The translations under genes and the position numbers were made by a program. DNA of 64,000 nucleotides. Source: Bubalus kerabau (Eukaryota; Chordata; Mammalia; Artiodactyla; Bovidae). The notes below the pieces were generated by a model that was not told the DNA's origin, did not search any database, and saw only the letters and a list, made by a program, of their open reading frames with translations. The stretch is from positions 162,941,697 to 163,005,696 of the forward strand of contig NC_073627.1 of assembly GCF_029407905.1 (NCBI RefSeq), written 5' to 3'. Shown here in pieces: positions 44,450 to 56,059 of the stretch (positions are counted from its first letter, which is position 1; each line of letters begins with the position of its first letter).

Positions 44450-44520
44450 GTGAAAGCAAAGTTGCTCAGTCGTGTCCGACTCTGCGACCCCATGGACTGT
44501 AGCCTACCAGGCTTCTCAGT
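44450..44520 (-). mobile_element. Bov-A SINE fragment
   Basis: AGTGAAAGCAAAGTTGCTCAG, GTGTCCGACTCTGCGACCCC and TGTAGCCTACCAGGCTTCTC only. Confidence 0.85.
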
Positions 44521-44784
44521 AAAACCTATCCGAACACATTTAACCTCCTTTTGCACAATTGCCAGCACTCTCACTCTGGGAAGACTAAAAATTAGCAAGT
44601 GCTTCATGTGGCAAATGAATTATACCTGTTGAGATCATTTAACTTCCTTAATTCAGAAACTTGGCATCCCATCAGTTCAAAATAGAATGTCTTGGTAGGT
44701 TTAACTCTCTCTAGAACCTTAGCTCCTCATATCCTGACTCATTCAGAAGCAATCTAATTTGTTAAAAAATAATTATACTTGTCT

Positions 44785-45180
44785 AGGTTTGTCATAACTT
44801 TTCTTCAAAGGAGCAAGCACCTTTTAATTTCATGGCTGCAGTCACCATCTGCAATGATTTTGGAGCCCAAGAAAATAAAATCTATCACTATTTCCACTTT
44901 TCCCCATCTATTTGCCATGAAGTGATGGGACCAGATGCCATGATCTTCATTTTTGAATACTGAGTTTTAAGCCAGCTTTTTCACTCTCGTCTTTCACCTT
45001 CATCAGGAAGCTCTTTAGTTTCTCTTTGCTTTCTGCCATTAAAGTGGTAACATCTACATATCTAAGGTTGTTGATATTTCTGCCAGCATCTTTGTTCCAG
45101 CTTTTGATTCATCCAGCCCAGCATTTAACGTGATGTACTCTGCATATAAGTTAAATAAGCAGGATGACAATATACAGTCT
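44785..45180 (-). mobile_element. BovB LINE internal fragment
   Basis: Antisense: CAGTCACCATCTGCAATGAT, GCCATGAAGTGATGGGACCA, GATGTACTCTGCATATAAGT. It carries neither the 5' nor the 3' terminus and meets an L1 at 45,181. Confidence 0.9.
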
Positions 45181-45182
45181 TG

Positions 45183-45900
45183 GCTTTGGCAAATAGTGCC
45201 ACTATGTACATTGGGGTGCACATATCTTTTTGAATTAGAGTTTTTGTGTTTTCTGGATGTATATCCAGGAGTAGAATTGCTAGCTCATATGGTAGTTCTA
45301 TTTTTAGTTTTTTGAGAAATTTCCATATTGTCTTCCATGGTGGCTGCACAAATTTATATTGCCACTAACAGTGTACAAGGGTTCCCTTTTCTCTACATTC
45401 TCATCAACATTTGTTATTTATGTTCTTTTTGATGGTAGCCATTCTGACATGTGGGAGGTGATATCTCATTATGATTTTGATTTGAATTTCCCTGATAATT
45501 AGCTAGGTTGAGTATCTCTTCATGTACCTGTTGGCCATCTGCATTTCCTCTCTTGAAGAATATCTATTCAGTTCTTCTGCTCATTTTTAAATCAGGTTGT
45601 TTTCTTTTTTGAGGTTGAGCTGTATGATTCATTTATATATTTTGGATATTAATCCTTTATCAGTCATATGATTTACAAATATCTTCCCCTATTCACTAAG
45701 CGGTCTTTTCATTTTGCTGATGGTTTCCTTCACTGTGCAAAAGCCTTTATGTTTAAGTAGGCCCCATTTTTTTATTTCTGCTTTTATTTCCTTTACTTTA
45801 AGATACACATCCAAAAAAATTATTGCTGCAATTTATGTCAAAGAGTGTTCTGCCTATGTTTTCCTCTAGGATTTGTGTAGTATCTGGCCTTACACTTAGA
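45183..45900 (-). mobile_element. L1 3'-UTR region
   Basis: Antisense L1: AGTAGAATTGCTAGCTCATA, TCCATGGTGGCTGCACAAAT, TTGGATATTAATCCTTTATC, GCAAAAGCCTTTATGTTTAA. Confidence 0.85.
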
Positions 45901-45909
45901 TAAAAGATT

Positions 45910-46440
45910 TGCCTTTTGCAGCAATATGGATGGACTCAGAGGGCATTATGCTAAGTGAAACAAGTCAGAAAAAGAAAGAAAAGTGACATGATATCACTTA
46001 TACATCGAACCTAAAAAATACAGCAAAGTAGTAAATGTAACAGAAAAGAAGCAGACTCACAGATCTAGATCTCCCCTCTACCCTGATGTTGGGAAAGATT
46101 GAGGATGGAAGGAAAATGGGGCAACAGATGATGAGATGGTTGGATGGAATCACCAGCTCAGTGGACATGAGTTTGATCAAACTCTAGGAGATAGTGAAGG
46201 ACAAGGAAGCCTGATGTGCTGCAGTTCATGGGGTCACAAAGAGTTGGATGTGACTTCTCAGCTGAACAACAACAAACAGAACAAATGATGGCTTACCAGT
46301 GGTATTGAGTGGGGCAGGATACATGGGCACAGAAGTGGGAGATAGAAACTACTGAGTATAACATAGGCTAGAAATATGTATTTACAACATGGAAAATATA
46401 GCCAATATTTAGTAATAACTAAATATTATATAACCTTTTA
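45910..46440 (+). mobile_element. L1 3' end split by a BovB fragment
   Basis: Sense L1 3' UTR at 45,910-46,075 (GGGCATTATGCTAAGTGAAA) resumes at 46,277-46,440 (TGATGGCTTACCAGTGGTAT, ATAGCCAATATTTAGTAATA). A BovB piece lies between the halves. Confidence 0.82.
46076..46276 (+). mobile_element. BovB 3' fragment nested in L1
   Basis: Sense BovB end (GATGTTGGGAAAGATTGAGG to CTCAGCTGAACAACAACAAA) inside the L1 3' UTR; it must be younger than the L1. Confidence 0.85.
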
Positions 46441-46960
46441 AATTGTATTTTTAAATATTTTAATTATTTTTTAAAGTGATTTTCTGATGAAAAACTAACA
46501 TTTTCAGTGGGAAAACAAAGTTTCTTTGTTTTGGACTCATATTTTTTACTTGTTATTTAATGCTTACATATCATTTTAGATGAGTTGGTTATCAGTCCCT
46601 CTATAATGAAGAAAATAACACTTTTTAAATAAACAGATGATACAGTATTAGTATCCTAATGAGTAGCTGCAAGAAATAATGTCTATTCTAGTGAATTACT
46701 GCCTGAATGTTCATAGATCCATAAAGTTATTATTATGGATAGGCATTACTTAATTTTCAGTGACAACTCAAAATCTATTTTGTAGCATGTTTTCTAGTGG
46801 ACTATCTCCAAATTTGATGAATGACTTTCCCAATTAACTTGAAGAGTCCCTGGGAGTATCTCACATGTGCTGAATATATGTCCACCTCCTTCCCCTCAGG
46901 ATACTGCTATCACAGTATTATGATCTGCTATGCCTATCACTCCCCTGGAATCTGATTCTT
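46441..46960. other. No gene recognised
   Basis: AT-rich intergenic sequence. Confidence 0.4.
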
Positions 46961-46961
46961 C

Positions 46962-47575
46962 AGTTCAGTTCAGTTCACTAGCTCAGTCATGTTCGACTCT
47001 TTGAAACCCCATGAATCGCAGCATGCCAGGCCTCCCTGTCCATCACCAACTCCTGGAGTTCACTCAGACTCATGTCCATCGAGTCAGTGATGCCATCCAG
47101 CCATCTCATCCTCTATCGTCCCCTTCTCCTCCTGCCCCCAATCCCTCCCAGCATCAGAGTCTTTTCCAATGAGTCAACTCTTCGCATGAGGTAGGCAAAG
47201 TACTGGAGTTTTAGCTGCAGCATCATTCCTTCCAAAGAAATCCCAGGGCTGATCTCCTTCAGAATGGACTGGTTGGATCTCCTTGCAGTCCAAGGGACTC
47301 TCAAGAGTCTTCTCCAACACCAAGTTCAAAAGCATCAATTCTTCGGTGCTCAGCTTTCTTCATAGTCCAACTCTCACATCCATACATGACCACTGGAAAA
47401 ACCATAGCCTTTACTAGCCGGACCTTTGTTGGCAAAGTAATGTCTCTGCTTTTGAATATGCTATCTAGGTTGGTCTTAACTTTTCTTCCAAGAAGTAAGT
47501 ATCCTTTAATATCATGCCTGCAGTCACCATCTGCAGTGATTTTGGAGCCCAAAAAATTAAAGTCTGACACTGATT
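46962..47575 (-). mobile_element. BovB LINE 3' fragment
   Basis: Antisense, from the CAGTTCAGTTCAGTTCACTA end through the RT C-terminal coding region (VMYGCESWTMKKAEHRR on the minus strand) to AAAGTCTGACACTGA. The coding frame is broken near 47,300. Confidence 0.92.
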
Positions 47576-48145
47576 CTTACATTGTCTCAAATAGGCCCTA
47601 CTGTTTAATGTGCCCATAAATTAGATGATCGAAACTAGGACACTTTTGACATGAAATGAGTAATTACTAATTACACTGTAGCAGCTGGTATTAATTAGAC
47701 TAGTTCTGAGCAAATCATAAGATATGGCCACCATTCCAAGGTTGTTTCCATTAGGGTCATCACGTTCCAAGACCACAGGATGTTTCACACACACAAAATA
47801 TTGGCATCATATTTCACTACCAGCACCCTAAAACAGTACTGTTTGGCCATGGCTGATGGAAACTACTTTGGGTTACACCTGATCACTTCCAATGACCAGA
47901 TCTAAGTTCATGTAGTCAAGCTAGGAAAACAATCAATCTCTGACAATATCTTATACCCTTGGAACTCAGGGTGATAATACACTTAAGATATTCTAATCTG
48001 AGGCACAGTGAACTCTATTAATATAACAGGAGACCAGGGATAAGAAGAGAGTTAGATGATAAAAAGTCTTCCTTATGGTTGAGGTTAGGAAGAAAGAGAT
48101 GTCTAATTAAGGTTTTCTTGTTTCCTTTTCTGCATTGATATTTCC
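47576..48145. other. No gene recognised
   Basis: Unique sequence between two BovB fragments. Confidence 0.4.
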
Positions 48146-48149
48146 TTAT

Positions 48150-48370
48150 GAGTTCAGTTCAGTCGCTCAGTCGTGTCCGATTCTTTGCGACCCCATGAAT
48201 TGCAGCACGCCAGGTCTCCCTGTCCAACACCAACTCCCGGAGTTCACTCAAACTCACGTCCATCGAGTCAGTGATGCCATCCAGCCGTCTCATCCTCTGT
48301 CGTCCCCTTTTCCTTCCTGCCCCCAATCCCTCACAGCATCAGAGTCTTTTCCAATGAGTCAACTCTTCCT
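48150..48370 (-). mobile_element. BovB LINE 3' fragment
   Basis: Antisense BovB from GAGTTCAGTTCAGTCGCTCA to TTTTCCAATGAGTCAACTCT. Confidence 0.9.
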
Positions 48371-48875
48371 CAAATTTTCACTTAGTAGAAAGAAGTCCAG
48401 AGCCAGCTATAGCTCAGGGAACAAAGGGAAAATAATCCACACATGGCATAAAACAAACTGGAAAAAGAACCACATCAACATTGATGACACTGAAGAACAG
48501 GCTCAAATGACTAGCAGTGAAGCCTAAATAGTGATCAGGAATAAGAAATGATTAGCCACAACCAGAAGTTTCTAAAAACAACTATTCCCTCATACTTCTG
48601 TATTCTATCTCCCTCTGAATGGCACATTTTTCTGGCCTAATAAAGTCAAATAAAATTTAAAAATTGCTAGTCTCTGTTCCCAAAGAAAGACCAATCTTCC
48701 ATATGGTGTTTCCACTTTCTGGGAGGGTGCATAATGACCAACATTCAATCCAACTATTGAAAAACCTGAAAACCAGTGAAAAAACCATGATCTCATTTTT
48801 CCAAAAAAAATCTTTGGGGGCAGCTTCTCATTGACCATCATGATGAAGAAAGTAAATGTAAAAGAATAACACAAA

Positions 48876-48876
48876 A

Positions 48877-48907
<31 letters not shown>
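48876..48907. repeat. (TA)n microsatellite
   Basis: About 13 perfect TA units preceded by TTTTATA. Confidence 0.9.
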
Positions 48908-49199
48908 AACTTTTCAGAAAAGAAACTCCCAGGAGCTCATTTTATTCCCTGTACAGTTTCAGAAAGCATACCATTCCAAGAGGAAGTCAGTTAGGTCTTT
49001 TTTTTTTTTCCTTTTTTTAGTTATATGTAGGATCTGGGAGTGATTAACTAATGGTTAACTCACATTTCTTAAAGAACATTCTCAAAAAATTACTAATAGA
49101 GTTAAAACAACATTTCAAGGAGATAGAGATAGAAATAGAAAGGACTCAAGAGAAATAGAGTCAATTTCTCTCTTTGTGTTATGGTAGTCTGTATAATTG

Positions 49200-49485
49200 G
49201 AGAAGTCAATGGCACCCCACTCCAGTACTCTTGCCTGGAAAATCCCAAGGACAGAGGAGCCTGGTAGGCTGCAGTCCAAGGGGTCACTAAGAGTTGGACA
49301 CGATTGAGCGACTTCACTTTGACTTTTCACTTTCATGCATTGGAGGAGGAAATGGCAACCTACTCCAGTGTTCTTGCCTGGAGAATCCCATGGACAGAGG
49401 AGCCTGGTGGGCTGCCTTCTATGTGGTTGGACAGAGTCGGACAAGACTGAAGCGACTTAGCAGCAACAGCAGCAGCAGTCTGTAT
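49200..49485 (+). mobile_element. Bov-A2 SINE
   Basis: Two monomers, spacer TTCACTTTGACTTTTCACTT, tail CTTAGCAGCAACAGCAGCAG. Confidence 0.92.
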
Positions 49486-49869
49486 AATGTTCCTCACTGC
49501 CTCATTTGTGAAATATAAGGGGAGAAATTTATGCCTTCCTTATAGTGAAAATAAATACAAGATTAAAAAAAATTAAAGGAAAGATAGAAAAACAAGAATA
49601 TTTTAAAATCTAAATAAAAATGAACAATTAACTATTATGGGATTTTTGTTAGCATTAGAAAGCTAAAGCAATCAAAGAGAAATAAAACCAAGTAACTTAG
49701 TATGTCAAAGTTTTTTTTAATTCTAAAATAAACATAATCAAAACTAAATAAAATTTAAAATTCAGAGGCTAATATGATAGCAGTTACAGAGAAAAGAGAT
49801 GTAACATTAAAATAAACATTAAAGTCTAAGATGAAAATCTGAAGTGTGCAACTCAGATCAAGAAGAAAG

Positions 49870-50110
49870 AGGGACTTCCTTTATGGTTGGTAATCTGACT
49901 TGCAGTGAAAGGGACATGGGTTCGATCTCTGGTTGGGGAACTAAAATCCCACATACCTGGGACAACCAAGCCCAGTAAGCCTGAGTGCTACAACTATTGA
50001 GACCGTGAGCTCTGGAGTCCACATGCCATAACTAGAAAGTTCATGTGCTGCAATATCCCACATGCTGCAACTAAGATCCAACAGAGCCAAATAAATCAAT
50101 ATTTTAAATA
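49870..50110 (+). mobile_element. CHR-type SINE
   Basis: GGGACTTCCTTTATGGTTGG head, GGTTCGATCTCTGGTTGGGG and AGCCAAATAAATCAATATTT tail. Lies beside the broken end of the OR13C-like pseudogene. Confidence 0.88.
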
Positions 50111-50171
50111 AAAGGAAGAAATAAAATGACAAAGGTGATTTTTTTACAGATTGAAGTTACAAACAGAGGAG

Positions 50172-50487
50172 CCAAGCCAAGGAACATCTGCACAGCACAG
50201 CCAGGGAAGGAGATGGTCTTTTTTTCTGAGAGGAAGCTCACCAGCATGGGGGGAATGGAGACAGTGGTGTAGCAGATGTCCAGGAAGGAGAGGTTCCCCA
50301 GGAAGAAGTACATAGGGGTGTGAAGGTGGGAGTCTAAGGTGATGATGAGAATAAGGGTACCATTTCCCAGAAGGATGACCACATACATTATTAAGACTAC
50401 CACAAAAAAGAGTAGCTCAAGCCTTGGATAACCAGAAAGCCCCTTCAGAAAAAATTCCACCAGAATGGTTTGGTTTTCCCATTCCAT
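50172..50487 (-). pseudogene. Olfactory receptor pseudogene, OR13C-like, 5' third only
   Basis: Starts MEWENQTILVEFFLKGLSGY with LLGNGTLILI (TM1), HTPMYFFLGNLSFLDICYTT (TM2) and PGCAVQMFLGLA (start of TM3). The N-terminal motif is that of human OR13C2/OR13C9-type receptors. At about 50,172 homology stops abruptly; the frame then runs through unrelated A/T-rich sequence to a stop. The MAYDRYVA motif, TM4-TM7 and the C-terminus are missing and not found on the far side of the neighbouring SINE, so this is a deletion rather than a simple insertion. Confidence 0.9.
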
Positions 50488-50699
50488 TGTATGATTTCTT
50501 TTTCACCTGTAATACATTAGAATGTGTTAAGATAAAATATGTATTCTACTATGGTTATATTCAACTATGAACCAATGTAGAAGTACCATATACTCATAGG
50601 AAGAAAAGAACATATAAAAAGGAATAGACCAAAGAAAGAAGAAAAGAAATAAAGTGGGCCAAATAGAATAGAGAGAGGGAAGGGAAGAGAAAAGAACGT

Positions 50700-50890
50700 A
50701 TTTCAAGCTACAAGCAATATGCCATGTAATTTACTGAATCTCATCAAGGTTCTGAGAGAGAGGTATCATCATCCACATTTTACAATAAATAAATCAAAGC
50801 AAAAATATTAAGTAAACTTAATTAAAGGTAAATTTAGAGCAGAGGTAAGATTCAAACCCAAGTCTTCCTTGCTGAAGCCTGAGCTTTTGG
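50700..50890 (+). mobile_element. MIR SINE
   Basis: CTCATCAAGGTTCTGAGAGA, CATCCACATTTTACAATAAA and GATTCAAACCCAAGTCTTCC: the diverged mammalian MIR core in sense direction. Confidence 0.65.
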
Positions 50891-50989
50891 TCATGTTTGT
50901 TACCACAAGTTAACTAGAGTTTAAAGTAAATTCGATTATTGCATTATGTGTAAATGAAAAATAAACTATTTTTATTGGCTACAAACCAC

Positions 50990-51120
50990 CACTGGAGAAG
51001 GAAAGGGCAACTCACTCCAATCTTCTTGCCTGGAAAATCTCATGGACAGAAGAGCCTGGTGGGCTACAGTCCATGGAGTCACAAAGAGTTGGACATAACT
51101 TAGTGACTAAACAACAACAA
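50990..51120 (+). mobile_element. Bov-tA SINE, 5'-truncated
   Basis: CCACTGGAGAAGGAAAGGGC to TTAGTGACTAAACAACAACA. Confidence 0.9.
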
Positions 51121-51169
51121 ACCCCCACACAATAGATTAATGATCTTGTCACTGTTCCATGTTACACTG

Positions 51170-51320
51170 CTATGCTTATTATCTGACTTGTCCATTAGCA
51201 TGAAAAATTCATTAAGGCAGGGACTTTTTCTTATTTAATTCTACAATACCAGTACCTACAATATAACAGACACAGAGATAAGAGGTTCAGAAATATTTGT
51301 TGAATAAATGAATACAGCCA
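51170..51320 (+). mobile_element. Probable L2/MIR-type 3' end
   Basis: GGCAGGGACTTTTTCTTATT and AAATATTTGTTGAATAAATG fit the old L2 3' terminus. Confidence 0.45.
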
Positions 51321-51349
51321 AGGACCAAATGACTAATATTTCTTACTCT

Positions 51350-51550
51350 ACTAATTATTTTATTTGTACATTACCTCATTTAGTCTGAGAAGCAACCCTA
51401 TTAGGCAATTATTCCTATTATTAGCATAGTCATTTTCATTATAAAAAAGGAAGAAAATAAGTAATTTGCTTAAGGTCAAGGTCAAGGTCATAGCTAAATA
51501 AGTGGTTGAGCCAGAACTTGAATCCAAGCCCTATGGCTGTGGAGTTCAAA
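51350..51550 (+). mobile_element. MIR SINE
   Basis: ACATTACCTCATTTAGTCTG, AATTTGCTTAAGGTCAAGGTC, GAACTTGAATCCAAGCCC: MIR core and 3' part. Confidence 0.7.
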
Positions 51551-52305
51551 CTTAATTGTTTATTTGCAGAGAACTTGACTCACAGTCTAGAATATCTTGT
51601 AATTTAATAGACAACACTCATATTTCAAAAGAAACATCAGACCAAAATAGGTTTAATATGGTGATTTGAGAGCACTTTAATTCTTTATATTTTGAAGGGA
51701 AATTATTCATTTCTGTGACAAAAGTATATCTATTAGTTTACAATTCTTCATAATTCTGTAGTCTCCCCTTATGAGTAGTTCTATCTACTTTTTAATTGTG
51801 ATTTTTAATTGATTTTTCTTTTCATGAGTTTCACAAGAGGTTTTCCCATATTATAAGTTTTCTCCAAAAAAAAAATGTTAATGTTTTTGGAGAGATTTGT
51901 CCTTTCCATTTTGTTTCATTAATGTATGTTTTTGTGTTTGTAAATTTCTTTAGGCTTATTTGGCATTTTATAATTGCATGAAATAAGAAAAAATATTTCT
52001 TAATATTTTATCTTTATCCTCTTTCTAGCTCTGAGTCATTTAAAACACTTTTACTATAGACTTGGATTTTGCTATGAAAGGTTCTTGTTACTGGTTTCCA
52101 GATAATTTTTTCTCCTTCTGTCTTTAATCCAAATGTTATCTAGATATGTATACCTAGTGATCAGATATTTTTATTCCATTTTATTATATCTAATTCATTT
52201 TTTATGATAAAAAAATGTGACCTGTAATTCTAAAGTTATATATTTTTGGTTCTATTTACTTGATCCATGTCGCAAATGTCAACAAAAAATATGAATTCTC
52301 TTCGG
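51551..52305. other. No gene recognised
   Basis: T-rich intergenic sequence. Confidence 0.4.
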
Positions 52306-52310
52306 GTGAG

Positions 52311-52311
<1 letters not shown>

Positions 52312-52352
<41 letters not shown>
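52312..52352. repeat. (TA)n microsatellite
   Basis: About 15 TA units abutting an antisense Bov-tA, at the tail side of the SINE. Confidence 0.9.
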
Positions 52353-52353
<1 letters not shown>

Positions 52354-52357
52354 GTAT

Positions 52358-52552
52358 AGAAAATTGTCCAACTCTCTGCAACCCTGTGGACTGTAGCCCA
52401 CCAGGCTTCTCCATCCATGGGATTTTCCAGGCAAGAATACTGGAGTGGGTTGCCATTTCCTTCTCCAGGAGATCTTCCCGACCCAGGGATTGAACCCAGG
52501 TTTCCCGCATTGTAGGCAGGCGCTTTATTGTCTGAGCCACCAGGGAAGTCCC
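52358..52552 (-). mobile_element. Bov-tA SINE
   Basis: Antisense copy from GAAAATTGTCCAACTCTCTG to CTGAGCCACCAGGGAAGTCC. Confidence 0.92.
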
Positions 52553-53082
52553 ATATATGTTGAAAGGAATGTTTAAGAAACTTAGTGACCAAATTCCTAA
52601 AGAACTTCTGCTCAGAGAAATAATATTGCTCACTGTGACTTATCCTCTAGGTAGCACTGCACTGATGTCTTACAGGGACGAGCCATGGTTTCATTTCTAA
52701 TGACCTTGCCTTCTAAAGGTAAGGAGACAGGCACTCTTATACATTCTCAGTGAACACATAAATTGGTGCATCCTCTGTGGAGGACAAATTGGCAGTGTTA
52801 AACAGAATCATAAAGGCATGCATATAACCTTTGACTACAGAATTTACCGCTAGGTAATTACCACACAATTATGCCTGTGCATATGTAAAGTAATTTATTT
52901 AAAAACTGATTCATTAAAGTACCATTTGTAATAGCAGATGTGGAAGCAAATTAAATTGCTATGAGAAGGGGACATAGAAATAATGAAATACCGGTCTGCT
53001 GTTAAAAAGTTTAAGAGACTTTTTGTGCATTGATATGGAAAGATTGTCAGGAACTATTAAGTGGAAAAGTAATATTCAGAAC

Positions 53083-53330
53083 TGACTTCCCTGGTGGCTC
53101 AGTGGTCGTCGACAAGAACCCCTGGAGAAATAAATGGCAACCCACTTCAATATTCTTCCCTGGGAAATCCCAAGGACAGAGGAGCCTGCTGGGCTATGGT
53201 CCACGGAGTTGCCGAAGAGTCACGTATTATTGCCTGGAGAATCCCAGAGACGGGGGAGCCTGGTGGGCTGCCGTCTATGGGGTCGCACAGAGTCGGACAC
53301 GACCGAAGCGACTTAGCAACAATAGCAGCA
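53083..53330 (+). mobile_element. Mosaic Bov-tA / Bov-A2 SINE
   Basis: A Bov-tA head (GACTTCCCTGGTGGCTCAGT) missing much of its tRNA part joins a Bov-A body to about 53,220. At about 53,232 it continues as the second half of a Bov-A2 (CTGGAGAATCCCAGAGACGG to AGCGACTTAGCAACAATAGC). Confidence 0.75.
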
Positions 53331-53339
53331 GGACATGGT

Positions 53340-53630
53340 TCGGAGGAGGCAATGGTAACCCACTCCAGTACTCTTGCCTGGAAAATCCCATGGACGAAGG
53401 AGTCTGGTAGGCTGCGGTCCACGGGGTCGCAGAGTCGGACAAGACTCAGCGACTTCACTTTCACTTTTCACTTTCATGCATTGGAGAAGGAAATGGCAAC
53501 CCACTCCAGTGTTCTTGCCTGGAGAATCCCAGGGATGGGGGAGCCTGGTGGGCTGCCTTCTATGGGGTCGCACAGAGTCGGACACGACTGAAGCGACTAG
53601 CAGCAGCAGAAGCAGCAGCAGCAGCAGGAC
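53340..53630 (+). mobile_element. Bov-A2 SINE
   Basis: Two monomers, TTCACTTTCACTTTTCACTT spacer, tail of AGCAGCAGAAGCAGCAGCAG. GCAGGACATGGTT precedes it (53,328-53,340) and recurs after the tail (53,625-53,637): probable target-site duplication. Confidence 0.88.
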
Positions 53631-53721
53631 ATGGTTTAATTACTAGACAGCCATACAAATGTTCAGAACAGTATATAAGGCACAGTAACATTTGTGTATA
53701 AATATTTTAAATATATGTGTG

Positions 53722-53925
53722 TTAGTAGCTCATGTGTCTGACTCTTTGCGACCCCATGGATTGAAGCCTGCCAGACTCCTCTGTCCATGGGGTTTTCCAG
53801 ACAAGAATATTGGAGTGGGTTGCCATTCCCTTCTCCAGGGGACCTTCTTGACCCAGAGATTGAACCTGGGTCTCCTTGCACTGCAGGCAGACTCTTTACC
53901 GTCTGAGTCACTATATGTGTCTGTA
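53722..53925 (-). mobile_element. Bov-tA SINE
   Basis: Antisense copy from GTGTTAGTAGCTCATGTGTC to TCTTTACCGTCTGAGTCACT; followed by an (AC)n run at 53,925-53,956. Confidence 0.92.
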
Positions 53926-53956
53926 CACACACACACACGTGCACACACACACATAC

Positions 53957-55935
53957 CAACATTTTTTTGCCCCTATGTAGAATATCTATAGAAAAATAAA
54001 CAGGAATAGCTTGTTATCCCTAGGAAAGGAAATGAATAGTTCATTAACAGAAATGGAAGGGAGGCTGTTTACTGTATGCTATTCAGTACCTTTTAAACAT
54101 TTTGAATCTTGTGACTATAATACCTACCATAAAATAAATTACATTTAAACTAAAGAGTTCTTGTCTTTGAGATGTATAACCTTTCTCCTTTCACTTTTCT
54201 GATGGCACACTACATCAAACCATCCACTGCCATGGGATACAACTACATACAGTTAAAAACTCTTCTTATTCAGTATCACACCTTAAATGGGAATTAATAA
54301 AGACTAACAAGTCCTTTAAATATGGTCATAATTTAATATTCAAGATACTTTCAGTAGTATCATTAGGATTTTCAGGCCCATATGGATCTCCTGTCCCTCC
54401 ATCAAACTGCAAGCTATCCTCTGATCTGGTTTAGAATCTATACTTCTACCCCAGTCATTTCCTTTCCATTAAATGGGCTACTACCTTTAGGAGCTAGTAA
54501 GACTCCTGGAACAAAATTACAGCTCAATAAATGTTAGCTATTATTCTTGTTTCATTCACAAGTCCAAAGAGCTGTCCCTCTTCAGAATTCTTTGTCCATC
54601 TATCTTTAAAAGGTACTTTGCTCTGAATCTCAGGTCTACCTTCCCAATTTCTGGACATAATTAATCACCTCAGAATCACTCCAAACTCAACTTCATTTCT
54701 CCATTATAAACTCATCTCCTATCCCCAGCTCTTAACATTTTGTAGCTTTTTATAAAATTTACATTTTGTTAGAATTTTTCAGATTTTCTGGGTTACTGTG
54801 TAAACTACTTGAGACCCCAAAGAGCATTAGATACACGTGAGGTTCATTGAATAATGGAGGTTATACCTACACCTGTAAAAATCATCTCTACAAAAACCCT
54901 TGTTCCATGAGCTGCCTCCATGCTACATGATATTCTACCAAACATATTCCATGATATTCTTAGGAACACAGGCCTTGCAGGTAGGCTTAGTTTAAATGGT
55001 ATCTCTGCCCCTTACTAAGCAGGGTGGCCTGGGCATATTTCTGATCATCACCTTCCCCAGCTATAGCATGAAAATAAAGATAGCACCTGAACCATATATT
55101 TGTTGATAAGATTAAATGAGATAGTATATATTATACAATTACCACAATAATGGTTTCCACTGTTAGTTTCCTTTATGCCACTCTTTCATGGTTCGTCCTT
55201 TTGTTAGAGTCTTTTTATATCTTGGAACCAGTCATCGTCTTTTCCATGGCCAGGTATATACAGCTGAAAAGTTTAATCACGTCACACACAGTGTTCTGGC
55301 AAAGGGTATTATGTTCATCTTACCATAAAATTCTAATACACTTCATCACAGTATATAACACTCCAGTCCTTTATCACACTCTGAACCTTTGGATGTCAGC
55401 AAATTGAGTGGCAAATAGGAAAAATCATTCATAAGGTTCAATTCACTCCATAAAAAAATAGGATTTTAGGAAGGCATTAGTATCTTCCTTCTCTTAAAAA
55501 GATGGCTGATTTTTTTTTTTTAACTGAGACTGTGTTAAAATTTTTAGCAAGCCTATAACATAAAAAATAAATAGAAAATTCACTCATTTTTACAATTATA
55601 ACCTAATAAGAGAAAAACAAATATTAAAAATAGTCACCAAGAGTGCATGCAAACACACCAGGATAATGCTCAGTCAGGTCTCTTTCTGGCTATTCACTGC
55701 TTTGGTAAATCATCACATATGAGGTTTCCTTAAGCAAATTGGTCATAGTTTTCCACCTCACATGTTTTCTCTGCACAAAGAGTCCCTAGCACAGTATCTG
55801 GCATGTAGTTCATCTTGTTCTCAGTTGATTGAGCCAAAGGTATCAGAGTTGCTGCTAGGGGACCAGGAAAGACTTCTTTGTTATGAATTTCATGCTACAA
55901 AACACAGAGTTCCCTCTCTACTGTGTGAGTGAGTG
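53957..55935. other. About 2 kb with no gene; old MIR/L2 traces
   Basis: TACAGCTCAATAAATGTTAG (near 54,520) is L2/MIR-like. GATTAAATGAGATAGTATAT (near 55,110) is MIR-like. Otherwise nothing. Confidence 0.4.
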
Positions 55936-55937
55936 AG

Positions 55938-56058
55938 TGAAGTTGCTCAGTCATGTCCGACTCTTTGTGACCCCATGGACTGTAGCCCGCCAGGCTCCTC
56001 TGTCCATGGGATGCTCCAGGCAAGAATACTGGAGTGAGTTGCCATTTCCTTCTCCATC
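55938..56058 (-). mobile_element. Bov-tA SINE, partial
   Basis: Antisense Bov-A part from AAGTTGCTCAGTCATGTCCG to GTTGCCATTTCCTTCTCCAT, tRNA head absent. TGTGTGAGTGAGTGAGTG lies at its left edge. Confidence 0.9.
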
Positions 56059-56059
56059 T

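Noticed and set aside
50104..50171. The C-terminal residues after GLA in the OR13C-like frame as a novel receptor tail
   Set aside because: They come from unrelated A/T-rich sequence and SINE flank after the deletion point.
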